Assembly: GCF_000332415.1 (NCBI RefSeq)
Contig: NZ_AOHC02000037.1
Coordinates: 62,001 to 126,000 of the forward strand
Length of the DNA: 64,000 nucleotides
From: Leptospira weilii serovar Ranarum str. ICFT
GTDB taxonomy: Bacteria > Spirochaetota > Leptospiria > Leptospirales > Leptospiraceae
Direction: 5' to 3'
Shown here: piece by piece, positions 38,571 through 64,000 of the stretch
Numbering within the stretch: the first letter of the stretch is position 1
Layout of the letters: every line of letters starts with the position of its first letter
Notes under the pieces: model-generated
Database searches by the model: none
Seen by the model: the letters and a program-made list of their open reading frames with translations, nothing else
Told to the model about the DNA's origin: nothing
Translations under genes and position numbers: made by a program

Positions 38571-38892
38571 GATTATCTCGTTAATTTATCTTTGTCAAAG
38601 ATCTACCCGCCGGCTAAAAAGGAATTCATATTCTATTCTCGCAATTCAAGGCCGAAGATTTATTAGATTATTGTTATGAAGCTTTTGTAATTTTCATATA
38701 GTCTTTTTATTGTATTTAGAGATTCTTTTTTGGTTTTTTAAAAAATAGAAAAAGACCGTGAATCTCGTTCCCTAAACTCAGCGTAAAATTCGCACACCGT
38801 TATAAAATTCCTAACCGCTAACGCCTAAAACTTGAAACGCCGACGTTTCAAGTGACAAGTGGTTAGGATTTTCCATACAATAAAATGTAAGT

Positions 38893-38955
38893 GTTCCGAC
38901 AGAAATGAAGCTTTTTACTTGCAAAAAGTATAATTTTCTGATAAAGAAAAGCCTC
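38893..38955. repeat. Dispersed element family D, copy 2
   Basis: Same 63-bp unit as 36669-36731, with a few substitutions that partly break the hairpin (AAGCTTTTTACTTGC, AAAAAGTATAAT). Confidence 0.8.
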
Positions 38956-39400
38956 CCGAGTCTTCTCACCACCTATTTCGCGACGGAAGCTCCCTGAAAC
39001 GCGATCCTTAGAGAGCGTTTCACTTACTTCTGAGAACGATTTCTTGAAATAGGGCCTCATTTTCTAGGGATCATTCGGCAGGAAGCAATTCACTTCCACC
39101 CAAAATCAAGGGAGAAACTCAACACAACGCTTCCTACGAGTCGTGTTGAAAAACTCAACGCAGAGCTTTCCCTAGGGGTCGCTTTGCCGGGCCGATCTTT
39201 ACACGGAGGGTTGTCGTAATTCCGACGGATTTACGCTGATTTTAGGTTTGGAACAGATTCTCTAGATTTGTTTTCACTTAAAGAATTTCTAAAAACAGAA
39301 ATTCCCTTTTGAATTTTTAAAATTATGTCTCTTCCTAAATGGCAAAATTCTTTGGTTTTCCGAAAAAATTCTTAAAAAGTCAATGTACGATTTGACACTA

Positions 39401-39432
39401 AGACTGAGTCTCATTTCCATTGTATTGGAATG
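39401..39432 (+). promoter_or_regulatory. Possible operator upstream of the Bfd-like gene
   Basis: A perfect inverted repeat AGACT-G-AGTCT (39401-39411) is followed at once by an imperfect one (CATTTCCA/TGGAATG, 39412-39432). TTGACA at 39392-39397 could be a -35 box. The gene product handles iron, so an iron- or peroxide-responsive repressor is plausible, but the match to a Fur box is weak. Confidence 0.35.
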
Positions 39433-39602
39433 CAGGTAAAAAAAGTTAGGTTCAAAAATGGATAAATGCCACTGCGCACAAGTAGCCTTCGAGACCATTG
39501 TAGAAACAGCAAAATGTGAAGGTGTGGGCTACCAAGAAATTATAGAAAGGGTAAACGCGGGAAATACTTGCACTGCCTGCAAGTCATATCTTATTGAGTA
39601 CT

Positions 39603-40097
<495 letters not shown>

Positions 40098-40099
40098 TT

Positions 40100-40125
40100 C
40101 GACTTTCATTCGAAGTCGGTTTTTT
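40100..40125 (+). terminator. Rho-independent terminator after cupin gene
   Basis: Stem CGACTT/AAGTCG with a seven-base loop, followed by GGTTTTTT. Confidence 0.8.
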
Positions 40126-40157
40126 ACTTTCCTTTATGCGGATTCGAGTTTCTATTT

Positions 40158-40781
40158 TTGCAATACGAATCGTCGAATTTTGAAGATTCAAAAAATGTTA
40201 TGAATTATCCCGTCCAATACGGCCATTACAATCTGATACCCGACTCACTTCCCTGTGAAAGCGAATTTACGTTAAAATTGCGGCCTATGGATCTTCGCGT
40301 TCAATGGAGGCGATGTTCGCTCACTGCGGATTTCGTTTCCAACTATTGCTCTTATCAGGAAAAACTGGATTCGGATTCTTCCAATACACTTTCAATCGTA
40401 TTAAACGAACTGATAGAAAACGCTGCGAAATTTTCCAAAGATAGAAAGGGAGAAATTCTTTTAGATCTTAAATACTATTCCGAGCTACTTAAAATTGAAA
40501 TTAAAAACTTAACGGACGAGACTTGCAAAAATAAATTGGAAAATTCCATCTCAACTCTCATTGATCGAAACTTGGACAAAATTTATATCGATAAACTCAA
40601 AAACGGAGACGGAAACGAGACGAACTCCGGACTCGGTCTTATGCTTCTTTCAAAAGATTTTCCGGTTCGGTTGGGATTTTCAATCAACGAAAATTCGTTC
40701 GGAATTTATGAAGTGATCGTGAGAGCGTATTTGGATTTAAACGAAGTTGTAAAAACGAAATTCAAAACCTTAAACGTTTGA
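40158..40781 (+). CDS. HATPase-domain protein, SiaB/anti-sigma-kinase-like
   Basis: A soluble protein of 207 residues (start TTG 40158) or 193 residues (ATG 40200). It has an isolated GHKL ATPase domain: N-box SIVLNELIENAAKFSKD and a G-box-like SGLGLMLLSKD. There is no dimerisation/histidine domain or membrane span. This layout matches SiaB-like (DUF6272) or RsbW-type kinases that phosphorylate a partner-switch protein on serine. The STAS protein encoded convergently 5 bp downstream is the obvious candidate partner, although it is on the other strand and so is transcribed separately. Confidence 0.75.
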   Translation: MQYESSNFEDSKNVMNYPVQYGHYNLIPDSLPCESEFTLKLRPMDLRVQWRRCSLTADFVSNYCSYQEKLDSDSSNTLSIVLNELIENAAKFSKDRKGEILLDLKYYSELLKIEIKNLTDETCKNKLENSISTLIDRNLDKIYIDKLKNGDGNETNSGLGLMLLSKDFPVRLGFSINENSFGIYEVIVRAYLDLNEVVKTKFKTLNV

Positions 40782-40786
40782 TTTTT

Positions 40787-41137
40787 TTACTCGAGACTTG
40801 TTTTAATTTCCGACCTGAGTTTTTTGATATTCTCCAAAAATTTAATCTGCCAGTACCTATTTTTATTACCTTTGATTTCTATATTGCGAATGTTTTTCTT
40901 ATCATAAACGGCGACAAATCTGGAAAGACTAGCAATTCCGGCGCTATTTAAAAAATCCAAATTCTTAATATCAATGACCACTTTCCCACGCCCTGAATGA
41001 TCCAACATGGTTTCGATAGCGGAGATAATCGGATCGTATTCTTCCACATTGAGCAAACGAAGAGTTCCGGAAATTTTTATCCTTCCGCGGTTCTTTTCAG
41101 TTTCGACGGAATAGTCTTCTTCTTTTAAAATTTCCAT
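40787..41137 (-). CDS. STAS-domain protein (anti-anti-sigma-factor-like)
   Basis: A 116-residue single STAS domain. The conserved segment is VVIDIKNLDFLNSAGIASLSRF, where the serine of NSAG is at the position phosphorylated in SpoIIAA/RsbV. Such proteins act in partner switching with a GHKL serine kinase and a PP2C (SpoIIE-type) phosphatase; two SpoIIE-type phosphatases are encoded 11-19 kb away and a GHKL kinase next door. The C-terminal helix is basic. Promoter lies upstream of 41137. Confidence 0.83.
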   Translation of the reverse strand: MEILKEEDYSVETEKNRGRIKISGTLRLLNVEEYDPIISAIETMLDHSGRGKVVIDIKNLDFLNSAGIASLSRFVAVYDKKNIRNIEIKGNKNRYWQIKFLENIKKLRSEIKTSLE

Positions 41138-41944
<807 letters not shown>

Positions 41945-41983
41945 AATAACCGCCCTCATCGCAACGATTCGAGGGAGTAAATC

Positions 41984-42688
<705 letters not shown>

Positions 42689-42696
42689 ATTATATT

Positions 42697-42722
42697 CGAA
42701 GTTTAGAATTTTCTAAACTTCG
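42697..42722. terminator. Shared hairpin between convergent plsC and dapF
   Basis: CGAAGTTTAGA/TCTAAACTTCG, an 11-bp stem with a 4-base loop. It overlaps the last codons of dapF; U-tracts on either side are short, so it may be a weak bidirectional terminator. Confidence 0.5.
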
Positions 42723-43558
42723 ATTTCTCCCGAAAAAATTTCACGAGCCGGTCCGGTCATCAAAACGTTTCCCGATTCCTGCCATTGAATCCTAAGAGTT
42801 CCACCCCTTAAATCAATCTGAACATCCTTTCCGGATCTTCCCGTTAAACTTCCGGCAACCATAACCGCACAGGCTCCGGTTCCGCAGGCAAGGGTTTCTC
42901 CGGCTCCTCTTTCCCAGGTTCTTTGATACAGATGATCCTTTCCGCGAACGGTCACAAACTCAACGTTCACTCGTTTCGGAAAGATAAAATGGCGTTCGAT
43001 CAAAGGTCCGATTCCTCTTACGGGAAATTGATCGGAATCTTCGACAAAGATCACACAATGTGGATTTCCCATACTGACCGCGGTGAATTTTAAATCTTTG
43101 TCCCCAATCTCAAGCGTTTGATCAACGATGGTTTCTTCATTCTTCCAAATGACTGGAATCTGAGACGGAACAAGAATGGGTTTTCCCATATCCACGCTGA
43201 CGAGATCCACTTTATTGCCCGATCCGATTTTCAGATCCACTTCGAGGACTCCGGCGCCGGTTTCAATTTTCGGATTTTTAGAATTCGTCAAACCGTGATC
43301 GTAGATGTACTTGGCAACGCAGCGGATTCCGTTCCCGCACATCTCGGAAGAACTTCCGTCCGAGTTGTACATATCCATCATAAAGTCGCCTTGTTTTGAA
43401 CCGCGGATAAATATAACCCCGTCGCTTCCGATTCCGAAATTGCGATCGGATATTTTTTGAATCTGTTCCGGAGTCAGACGGATATCGGTCTGAGTTGAAT
43501 CGATGTAAACGTAGTCGTTACCGATTCCTTCCATTTTGGTAAATTTAAGCGCTGCCAC
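42713..43558 (-). CDS. dapF: Diaminopimelate epimerase
   Basis: Interconverts LL- and meso-diaminopimelate for lysine and peptidoglycan synthesis. The two catalytic cysteines are C74 in [11 protein letters not shown] and C225 in LACGTGAC. The 281-residue length and the opening [15 protein letters not shown] are typical. It is convergent with plsC. Confidence 0.95.
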   Translation of the reverse strand: MAALKFTKMEGIGNDYVYIDSTQTDIRLTPEQIQKISDRNFGIGSDGVIFIRGSKQGDFMMDMYNSDGSSSEMCGNGIRCVAKYIYDHGLTNSKNPKIETGAGVLEVDLKIGSGNKVDLVSVDMGKPILVPSQIPVIWKNEETIVDQTLEIGDKDLKFTAVSMGNPHCVIFVEDSDQFPVRGIGPLIERHFIFPKRVNVEFVTVRGKDHLYQRTWERGAGETLACGTGACAVMVAGSLTGRSGKDVQIDLRGGTLRIQWQESGNVLMTGPAREIFSGEIEV

Positions 43559-43633
43559 GGAAACTCCTGAGATGAATTGAGTTCTATATTTTCTTAGACT
43601 GTTACCCGAGGAAATTCAAAAACAAGAAAAAGC

Positions 43634-43665
<32 letters not shown>

Positions 43666-43706
43666 ACAAAGATGTTGAAAATGCGACGATTCGTCCGGGG
43701 GTTTTT

Positions 43707-44546
43707 TTGAACCGAACCTGTTATCTCTGCTCAAGCTCTCAAAATTCCACGGTTTTTGTGGAGAATGGAATCGATATCGTCCGTTGTTCAAACTGCGGTC
43801 ACGTTTTTTCCACGTACGAACAAGATGAACACTACGAAGGTTATTGGGACGACGACTCTTCCTATGATCTCGGATGGTGGGATCACGCTCACAGAGAAAT
43901 CTATCAGGACTTTATCGATGAATTTTTAACCGCGCCTTCCGGCAAAATCTTAGATGTGGGTTGCGGGCTCGGTTTTTTTGTTAAACGAATTACGGACCAA
44001 AAATCGGGTTGGGACGCTACGGGTTACGAAATATCCGAAAAGGCGGTTCAATTTGCCAAAGATAAAAACGGATTGAAAAACGTTTTCCCGGGAATCGTTC
44101 AAAACTCGGGGATCGCAAAAGGCTCCCTGGACATCATCACTCTCTGGGACGTGATCGAACACATTCCGAAACCTCATAGTTTATTAGAATATTTGCATTC
44201 TCTTTTAAAACCGGGCGGAATTCTTTTTTTACAAACGCCCAATTTTCCGATCCAACTTTTTAAAGCGAAATTAAAAGTGATGTTGAAAGGTATGAGACCC
44301 GACGGTCACTATCTCGAAGCAAAGGATCATATCAACGACTATACTGAAAAAACGATGAAAATGCTCGCAAAACAAACCGGGTTTGCGGGTTGCAAGTTTA
44401 CGATTCTCAAACCGATCGCTTTCGTTTCAGGGAGTCAAGGCGGAAGTTTCGGTTCTCTTTTTAAAAAAGTTTATTATTATGCGACTAAAATCTTTTGGTT
44501 ATTCAGTTTTAAAACTATAAACTTGAATAACACGTTATTCGCCGTT

Positions 44547-44558
<12 letters not shown>
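43707..44558 (+). CDS. SAM-dependent methyltransferase with N-terminal zinc ribbon
   Basis: A 283-residue class I methyltransferase. The N-terminus is a zinc ribbon (CYLCSSSQ ... CSNCGHVFS), then the SAM site ILDVGCGLGFFVKR and LWDVIEHIPKPHSLL, the family motif of methyltransferase type 11/12. Such zinc-ribbon methyltransferases act on sugars or small molecules in surface-polysaccharide pathways. The start is TTG 43707 preceded by CGGGGG; an ATG at 43681 is in another frame. The last 12 bases overlap the convergent HAD gene. Confidence 0.82.
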
Positions 44559-45315
<757 letters not shown>

Positions 45316-45342
45316 GCGACTTCAAACGCAATTCTTTTACTC

Positions 45343-45373
<31 letters not shown>

Positions 45374-45390
45374 CAATCTTCCCAACAAGT

Positions 45391-47027
<1,637 letters not shown>

Positions 47028-47031
<4 letters not shown>

Positions 47032-48134
47032 GTTCCAAAGGTTGGATCTTTAAACCCTCCCTTGATCTGACTTTCATCATTCTTCCCGGGATCGTTTCCG
47101 TATTATCCTTATTTATATTAAGAGAATGGAATATTATTCCTTTTGAAATCGGTCCTTGGACTTGGTTCTGCACGGTTTTGTTAATCGATGTGGCCCACGT
47201 ATACTCGACTCTCTTTCGATCTTATTTCAATGTGGAAGAATGGAAAGGGAAAAAAAATCTTTTGATTACGGCGCCGATCGTTTGTTTTTTGTTTTCCGTT
47301 TTTTTGTATTCTTTCGGAACGATTTGGTTTTGGAGAATCATGGCTTACGTCGCCGTGTTTCATTTCATTCGACAACAGTTCGGATTTTTGGCTCTTTATC
47401 GAAGAAAAACTACTTCGGTTCAAATTCCTTTCTGGCTCGATAAAATTACGATCTATTTGATGGGCGGTGTTCCGATCGTATACTGGCATCTTACCGATCA
47501 AAAGAGAGAATTTTCTTGGTTTATGGACGGGGATTTTTGGACGTACCCGCTTCCTGCTTTGGCAAACGTATTACTTTGGTTTCAAAAAATTTGGCTTTGT
47601 CTTTATATTCTCGCTCATGTATATTATTTCGTAAAATATCGTTCCTTACCTTTGGGAAAAATTTTACTCGTACTGAATACTTGGGTCGTTTGGTATTTTG
47701 GAATCGTTTACTTCAATTCCGATTTTTCTTTTACGATTACGAACGTAATCAATCACGGTGTTCCCTATATCTTTTTACTTTTTTATTACACGGTTCAAAA
47801 CGTTTCGGAAATCAAAGTAAAAACGTTTCAAACCGGATCTTGGATAAAAATTCTTCTCTGCTTTTTATGTGTTCTATTCTTGTTTGCTTTTGCGGAAGAA
47901 TGGACCTGGGACAGTTTCATTTGGAAAGATCATTCTTCCATTTTTAAAAACTCAAGTTTCTATTCCTTCGAACTTCCCGAATTCGCTTCGGCACTTTTGA
48001 TTTCCTTACTTTTTCTTCCTCAGTTTACTCATTATGTTTTGGATGCGTATCTCTGGAAGATCGGAAAACACAATCCAAGACTCTCTCACTTTTTTGAGAT
48101 TTCCGAAAAGGACTACAAAAACGCGTTTTTTTGA
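47028..48134 (+). CDS. Histidine-rich polytopic membrane protein of unknown function
   Basis: A 368-residue protein with about nine hydrophobic segments. Histidines cluster at membrane edges (DVAHVYSTLFRSYF, VAVFHFIRQQFG, ILAHVYYFVKY, NVINHGVPYIF, QFTHYVLDAYLWKIGKH) in a layout recalling membrane di-iron desaturases or hydroxylases, although the canonical HxxxH/HxxHH boxes are not complete. It overlaps the FAD oxidoreductase by 4 bp, so both probably act together, perhaps in modifying a lipid or pigment. Function not assigned. Confidence 0.75.
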
Positions 48135-48162
48135 AATTCTATCACATTCGAAACCGGTTTTA

Positions 48163-48195
<33 letters not shown>

Positions 48196-48210
48196 CAATG
48201 ACGAAAAAGT

Positions 48211-48596
<386 letters not shown>

Positions 48597-48615
48597 CCAA
48601 AAAACTCGAACTCAG

Positions 48616-48639
48616 AAAATGTGGGAACTCACACATTTT
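48616..48639. repeat. GTGGGA-type dispersed hairpin
   Basis: AAAATGTG-GGAACTCA-CACATTTT, an 8-bp stem around a degraded copy of the palindrome found at 33476, 49051 and elsewhere. Confidence 0.7.
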
Positions 48640-48664
48640 GAATTGTGAAAATACTTTCGTACAT

Positions 48665-48700
<36 letters not shown>

Positions 48701-48727
48701 TAAAGTTCCGAACCATTTCCTCCCGGT

Positions 48728-48937
<210 letters not shown>

Positions 48938-49050
48938 GATACAACTCCTAATCGAACTCTAACAGATTTATGAAAAAAAACCAAACATTTTTTAATGAGA
49001 ATTTGATCGGATACTAAGATTCCTAACGTTCGACCATAAGTTCCGTAAAA

Positions 49051-49066
49051 TGTGGGAGCTCCCACA
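49051..49066. repeat. Perfect 16-bp palindrome TGTGGGAGCTCCCACA
   Basis: A perfect inverted repeat between the 69-aa gene and the lipoprotein gene; the same core recurs at 19671-19682, 33476-33493, 38470-38480 and 48616-48639. Confidence 0.85.
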
Positions 49067-49081
49067 CTCTGAAAGGTTCAC

Positions 49082-49810
49082 TCATTGAAAACCGATCTTA
49101 CAACTTCCTTTTGCAGTCGTGATAAAATACTGAACCGCGTAATTATCCGTAAAATTGATGGTCGGATTGAAAACGGGAGCCGTAAACGTTCCCAGAGTTG
49201 AAGCAGTACAATTCGTCGAAAAATATTTCACGCTGATCAAGTTATCACATTCGAAAGTAAGAATCGTTCCTCCCGCCTCTCTCAAATTGGAACGAAACGC
49301 TTTTGTGGAATAATCTTCCGTAAATCGGATCGTCTGCGAATCGGGATAGTTAATGGCCGTTTCGTCTCCGTAAATATTACCGTAAGCCTTATAACAATCC
49401 ACATAAAATCTTCTGGCGGAACAGTTATAGCCGTCGGTTCCGTAGACGGTGTCACAAACTCCGTCCGCCTTAGACACGGTTAAAAATCCAGCAGTCGTCC
49501 CCGTCGGAATCGTCGTGATGATTTCGGTCGTCGTTACGGAAAATATCGTACCGGAAAGTCCGTTAAATTTCACGATCGTTTCCGTTCCATTCGGTGTGAA
49601 ATTCCTTCCTTTGATCGTGATCTGAGTCCCCGTATAAGAAACTTCGTCTGTTTGAGGAGGGGACCCGGCGGGAGGATCCACTACGGTGATCACAGGACTT
49701 CCTAAACCAAGTCCCACTAATAAATCGTTATTTGAATCATTTTTATCACATTGAAAAAGGAAAAGAAATAGGAGGAATGTTAAAAGAATTTTTATCGATT
49801 TATGTAGCAT
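49082..49810 (-). CDS. IPT/TIG-domain lipoprotein
   Basis: A 242-residue lipoprotein. The signal IKILLTFLLFLFLFQC ends in the lipobox cysteine, then DKNDSNN as linker. An IPT/TIG immunoglobulin-like domain follows (SPVITVVDPPAGSPP, QITIKGRNFTPNGTETIVKF, TEIITTIPTGTTAGFLTVS). The C-terminal 130 residues contain six cysteines (CDTVYGTDGYNCSARRFYVD onwards), probably disulfide-linked. Exposed lipoproteins of this type are common in Leptospira; whether it reaches the surface is not shown by sequence. Confidence 0.8.
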   Translation of the reverse strand: MLHKSIKILLTFLLFLFLFQCDKNDSNNDLLVGLGLGSPVITVVDPPAGSPPQTDEVSYTGTQITIKGRNFTPNGTETIVKFNGLSGTIFSVTTTEIITTIPTGTTAGFLTVSKADGVCDTVYGTDGYNCSARRFYVDCYKAYGNIYGDETAINYPDSQTIRFTEDYSTKAFRSNLREAGGTILTFECDNLISVKYFSTNCTASTLGTFTAPVFNPTINFTDNYAVQYFITTAKGSCKIGFQ

Positions 49811-49908
49811 AACTTACTTAGTTTGAAAAATTTACGATGGGCAATCTAATTTACCGGGACAAAAAGGTTTCGGCAAGAATTATTCTACTGAAAAAATGAC
49901 ACATTGAA

Positions 49909-51213
<1,305 letters not shown>

Positions 51214-51290
51214 AAATCCTTTTCTTTTTTGTTGACTTTCTCCGTGTTCTTTTCAAAATTTTGACCGCAAAACACTTTTTGGAGAATGGA

Positions 51291-51761
<471 letters not shown>

Positions 51762-51822
51762 AACTTCTCAAGTTTTTAATTTCCATCAAAAGGAACGTTA
51801 AACAATCTTTTGTTGCAAAATT

Positions 51823-51857
51823 AAAAAACTCTCCGATCGATCGACGGAGAGTTTTTT
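51823..51857 (+). terminator. Rho-independent terminator after DUF2147 gene
   Basis: AAAAAACTCTCCG/CGGAGAGTTTTTT stem around ATCGATCGA, followed by T run. Confidence 0.92.
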
Positions 51858-51940
51858 AGAACTTATCTCAAAACTTTCGAATTCTTTCTACATTCATTTT
51901 TATATTTTTTGAAACTTTAGAAGAAGTTCCAATTTAAAAC

Positions 51941-52013
51941 TTGTCCCGAAACATAAAACAATCGTAAAGTTTTGCGGCCATTCCGATGAAATCGGATGGC
52001 TTGAGGCAGATTC
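51941..52013. repeat. Family C repeat (B-related), copy 1, at the 3' end of a SpoIIE gene
   Basis: TTGTCCCGAAACATAAAACAATCG, GCGGCCATTCCGATGAAATCGGATGG and GGCAGA match 55745-55826 closely. CCGATGAAATCGG makes a small hairpin. The copy ends immediately at the stop codon of the leftward SpoIIE gene. Confidence 0.8.
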
Positions 52014-55214
<3,201 letters not shown>

Positions 55215-55744
55215 AACTTAATAAACCTTTCTTTTAGAAAATTTTTGACCGATTACGACGGAATTTTTTTATTTTTCAGAACGACATTACTTTGGCTGCG
55301 GGAATCTTACTTTCAATGATAAAATCGAAATGAATCCGTTTTAACGAATGATTGCAGAGCTTATTCTAATCTAAAAACCGAACATTTCCGAACTCAATGA
55401 ATTGCGACTTGCAACGCGATCCATAGCGAGAGTTGCATGAGTTTCCCCAAAATTATGGTTAAAACCCAGTCGCCCTTCTAGGAAAATCCCACCGACCCCT
55501 GATTTCTATTCACCGATCCCTAATTGCCGCCCTATGGATCGGCATCCGGGGAGCAATTCACTTTAGCTTAGGGAGTGAGATTGGCAAAAGCCGCGAAGCG
55601 ATAACTCAATGTTGCCGTCTTCGGACACACCATAATCTTTTACTTAAGTAATCAAAGATAAATGCAATTTTTAAAATATTCCATTTTTTTAAAACGAAAA
55701 TCGAATTTTCAGGATACGTAGATATTCGGATGGGGCGCCATATC

Positions 55745-55826
55745 TGAGCCTGTCCCAAAACTTAAAACAATCGCAGAGATTCGCGGCCATTCCGATAAAA
55801 TCGGACGGTTGGCAGACAAACTCTTA
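55745..55826. repeat. Family C repeat (B-related), copy 2
   Basis: GAGCCTGTCCCAAAACTTAA, GCGGCCATTCCGATAAAATCGGACGG and TTGGCAGACAAACTC, about 80 bp, matching 51941-52013. It abuts the family A element on its right. Confidence 0.8.
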
Positions 55827-56034
55827 ACTGAAATTCGTTATAATCAATGCGAAAGCGATTGAAGCGAGATCAACAAATTGGAATGTCGAAAAGATTTCGT
55901 TTTTCGCGCGATCCATCAATTTGTTGATCATAGCTGAAAGTAAGAAACTCAACCTCGTAACGCGAGATAGGTCCGGCGCTTGGCAAAGCCAAGAACCGGA
56001 TTCGCCCGAACACTCAACCGCAGAATTCCCGTTA
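55825..56034. repeat. Dispersed element family A, copy 4
   Basis: A 210-bp copy inverted relative to copy 1: AATGCGAAAGCGATTGAAGC near the left, ATCAACAAATTGG ... CAATTTGTTGATC inside, and GGATTCGCCCGAAC near the right. Its left terminus TAACTGAAATTCGTTATAA is degraded, its right one is AATTCCCGTTA. Confidence 0.8.
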
Positions 56035-56092
56035 ACGAAAAGTGAGTTCCGTATTTCGAAAAAGATATTTCGTACATCGTAAGGTTATAATA

Positions 56093-60158
<4,066 letters not shown>

Positions 60159-60246
60159 AATCTCCAGGTCCGTCTTTCTAATTCTTTATTCGGTTCGAAA
60201 ACGTGCTGACTCGTTAAAAATCTCGAAAACGGCTATAATAATTCAT

Positions 60247-60277
<31 letters not shown>

Positions 60278-60298
60278 GAATCAAAAGAGTTTTCCAAT

Positions 60299-62986
<2,688 letters not shown>

Positions 62987-63170
62987 ACGTCTGAATAAAA
63001 AGATTTAAGATCTTTTCTCTCGATATGGTTATCAAAAAAATTAACATTCTAAGTTATATATATAATGATTTTTTAATAACTCTAACATAACGTTTCCGAC
63101 TTATTCGTATTCTTTATCCGGCTCTTTCAAAAACGGATTACAACTTTTCCGGGACGTTAAAATTCCGAAA

Positions 63171-64000
<830 letters not shown>

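Larger units (their letters stand above)
38075..39457. other. Repeat-rich gene-free region of 1.4 kb
   Basis: Holds a complete family B element (38429-38570), a nested hairpin with a 10-bp perfect stem ACTTGAAACG/CGTTTCAAGT at 38830-38853, the family D element (38893-38955), degraded fragments resembling other elements (39063-39240, including CACGGAGGGTTGTCGTAATTC), and the promoter region of the Bfd-like gene. No open frame has a start signal or recognisable product. It looks like a graveyard of small elements. Confidence 0.8.
55215..56092. other. Repeat-rich gene-free region between the SpoIIE genes
   Basis: Holds the promoter of the first SpoIIE gene, degraded repeat fragments (55430-55640, including CAATGTTGCCGTCTTCGG, like part of copy 3 of family A), a family C copy (55745-55826) and a family A copy (55825-56034) joined end to end. 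No gene found. Confidence 0.8.

Noticed and set aside
38863..39060. Leftward 65-codon frame
   Set aside because: Lies across the family D repeat and has no homology-like features.

Overview
The window is a stretch of chromosome from a Leptospira species, most likely of the pathogenic clade. I infer this from the protein families (an SpoIIE phosphatase carrying both membrane and TPR domains, Leptospira-style lipoproteins with short loose lipoboxes, a VKOR-DsbA fusion, many TTG/GTG starts), the moderate-to-low GC content, and many dispersed non-coding repeats and palindromes between genes. I cannot name the species from sequence alone. About 55 protein genes, one tRNA and several families of intergenic repeats are visible. 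No IS transposase, prophage, CRISPR array or rRNA is present.

Left part (1-12 kb): the N-terminal part of pabB runs off the left edge. It is followed by an orphan MASE1/PAS/HisKA_2 kinase, a long Cys/Met-type PLP enzyme, prfA, an EcsC-like protein, a secreted or lipid-anchored unknown, a nitrilase-like membrane protein with a Nudix hydrolase, an overlapping TetR-rhomboid pair, and a coiled-coil repeat protein whose 3' end shares a 27-bp direct repeat with the 3' end of the neighbouring tRNA-Leu(CAG). A hisB-hisH-hisA cluster follows, probably transcribed from a promoter that gives hisB almost no leader.

Middle part (14.6-36 kb): a VKOR-DsbA disulfide oxidase, a zinc-ribbon membrane protein, a DUF885 metallopeptidase, thiD, an alkyltransferase-like protein next to a GAF histidine kinase, rsgA with an overlapping frameshifted gene, a FecR lipoprotein followed by a PEGA-type lipoprotein and a giant TPR/beta-propeller lipoprotein, trmB, a metallo-beta-lactamase-fold hydrolase, a PilZ protein, an HExxH protein, engB and tilS.

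Right part (36-64 kb): a repeat-rich stretch surrounds a CPBP protease. It is followed by a 59-residue Bfd-like [2Fe-2S] protein overlapping a WbuC-type cupin, an anti-sigma-like ATPase facing a STAS protein, plsC, dapF, a methyltransferase, a HAD phosphatase, a flavin amine-oxidase-like protein overlapping a histidine-rich polytopic membrane protein, a VOC protein, an IPT/TIG lipoprotein, an enoyl-CoA hydratase abutting dcd, a DUF2147 protein, two paralogous ~1,060-residue membrane/HAMP/SpoIIE/TPR phosphatases with a HELGH metalloprotease-like gene overlapping one of them, a DAACS symporter, a MATE transporter and a partial gene at the right edge.

The most unusual material is the set of intergenic elements with terminal inverted repeats. 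One family has four near-complete copies, two of which begin exactly at the stop codon of the upstream gene. Among genes, the FecR/PEGA/TPR lipoprotein group, the amine-oxidase/His-rich membrane pair and the SpoIIE-metalloprotease locus are the best candidates for undescribed systems.
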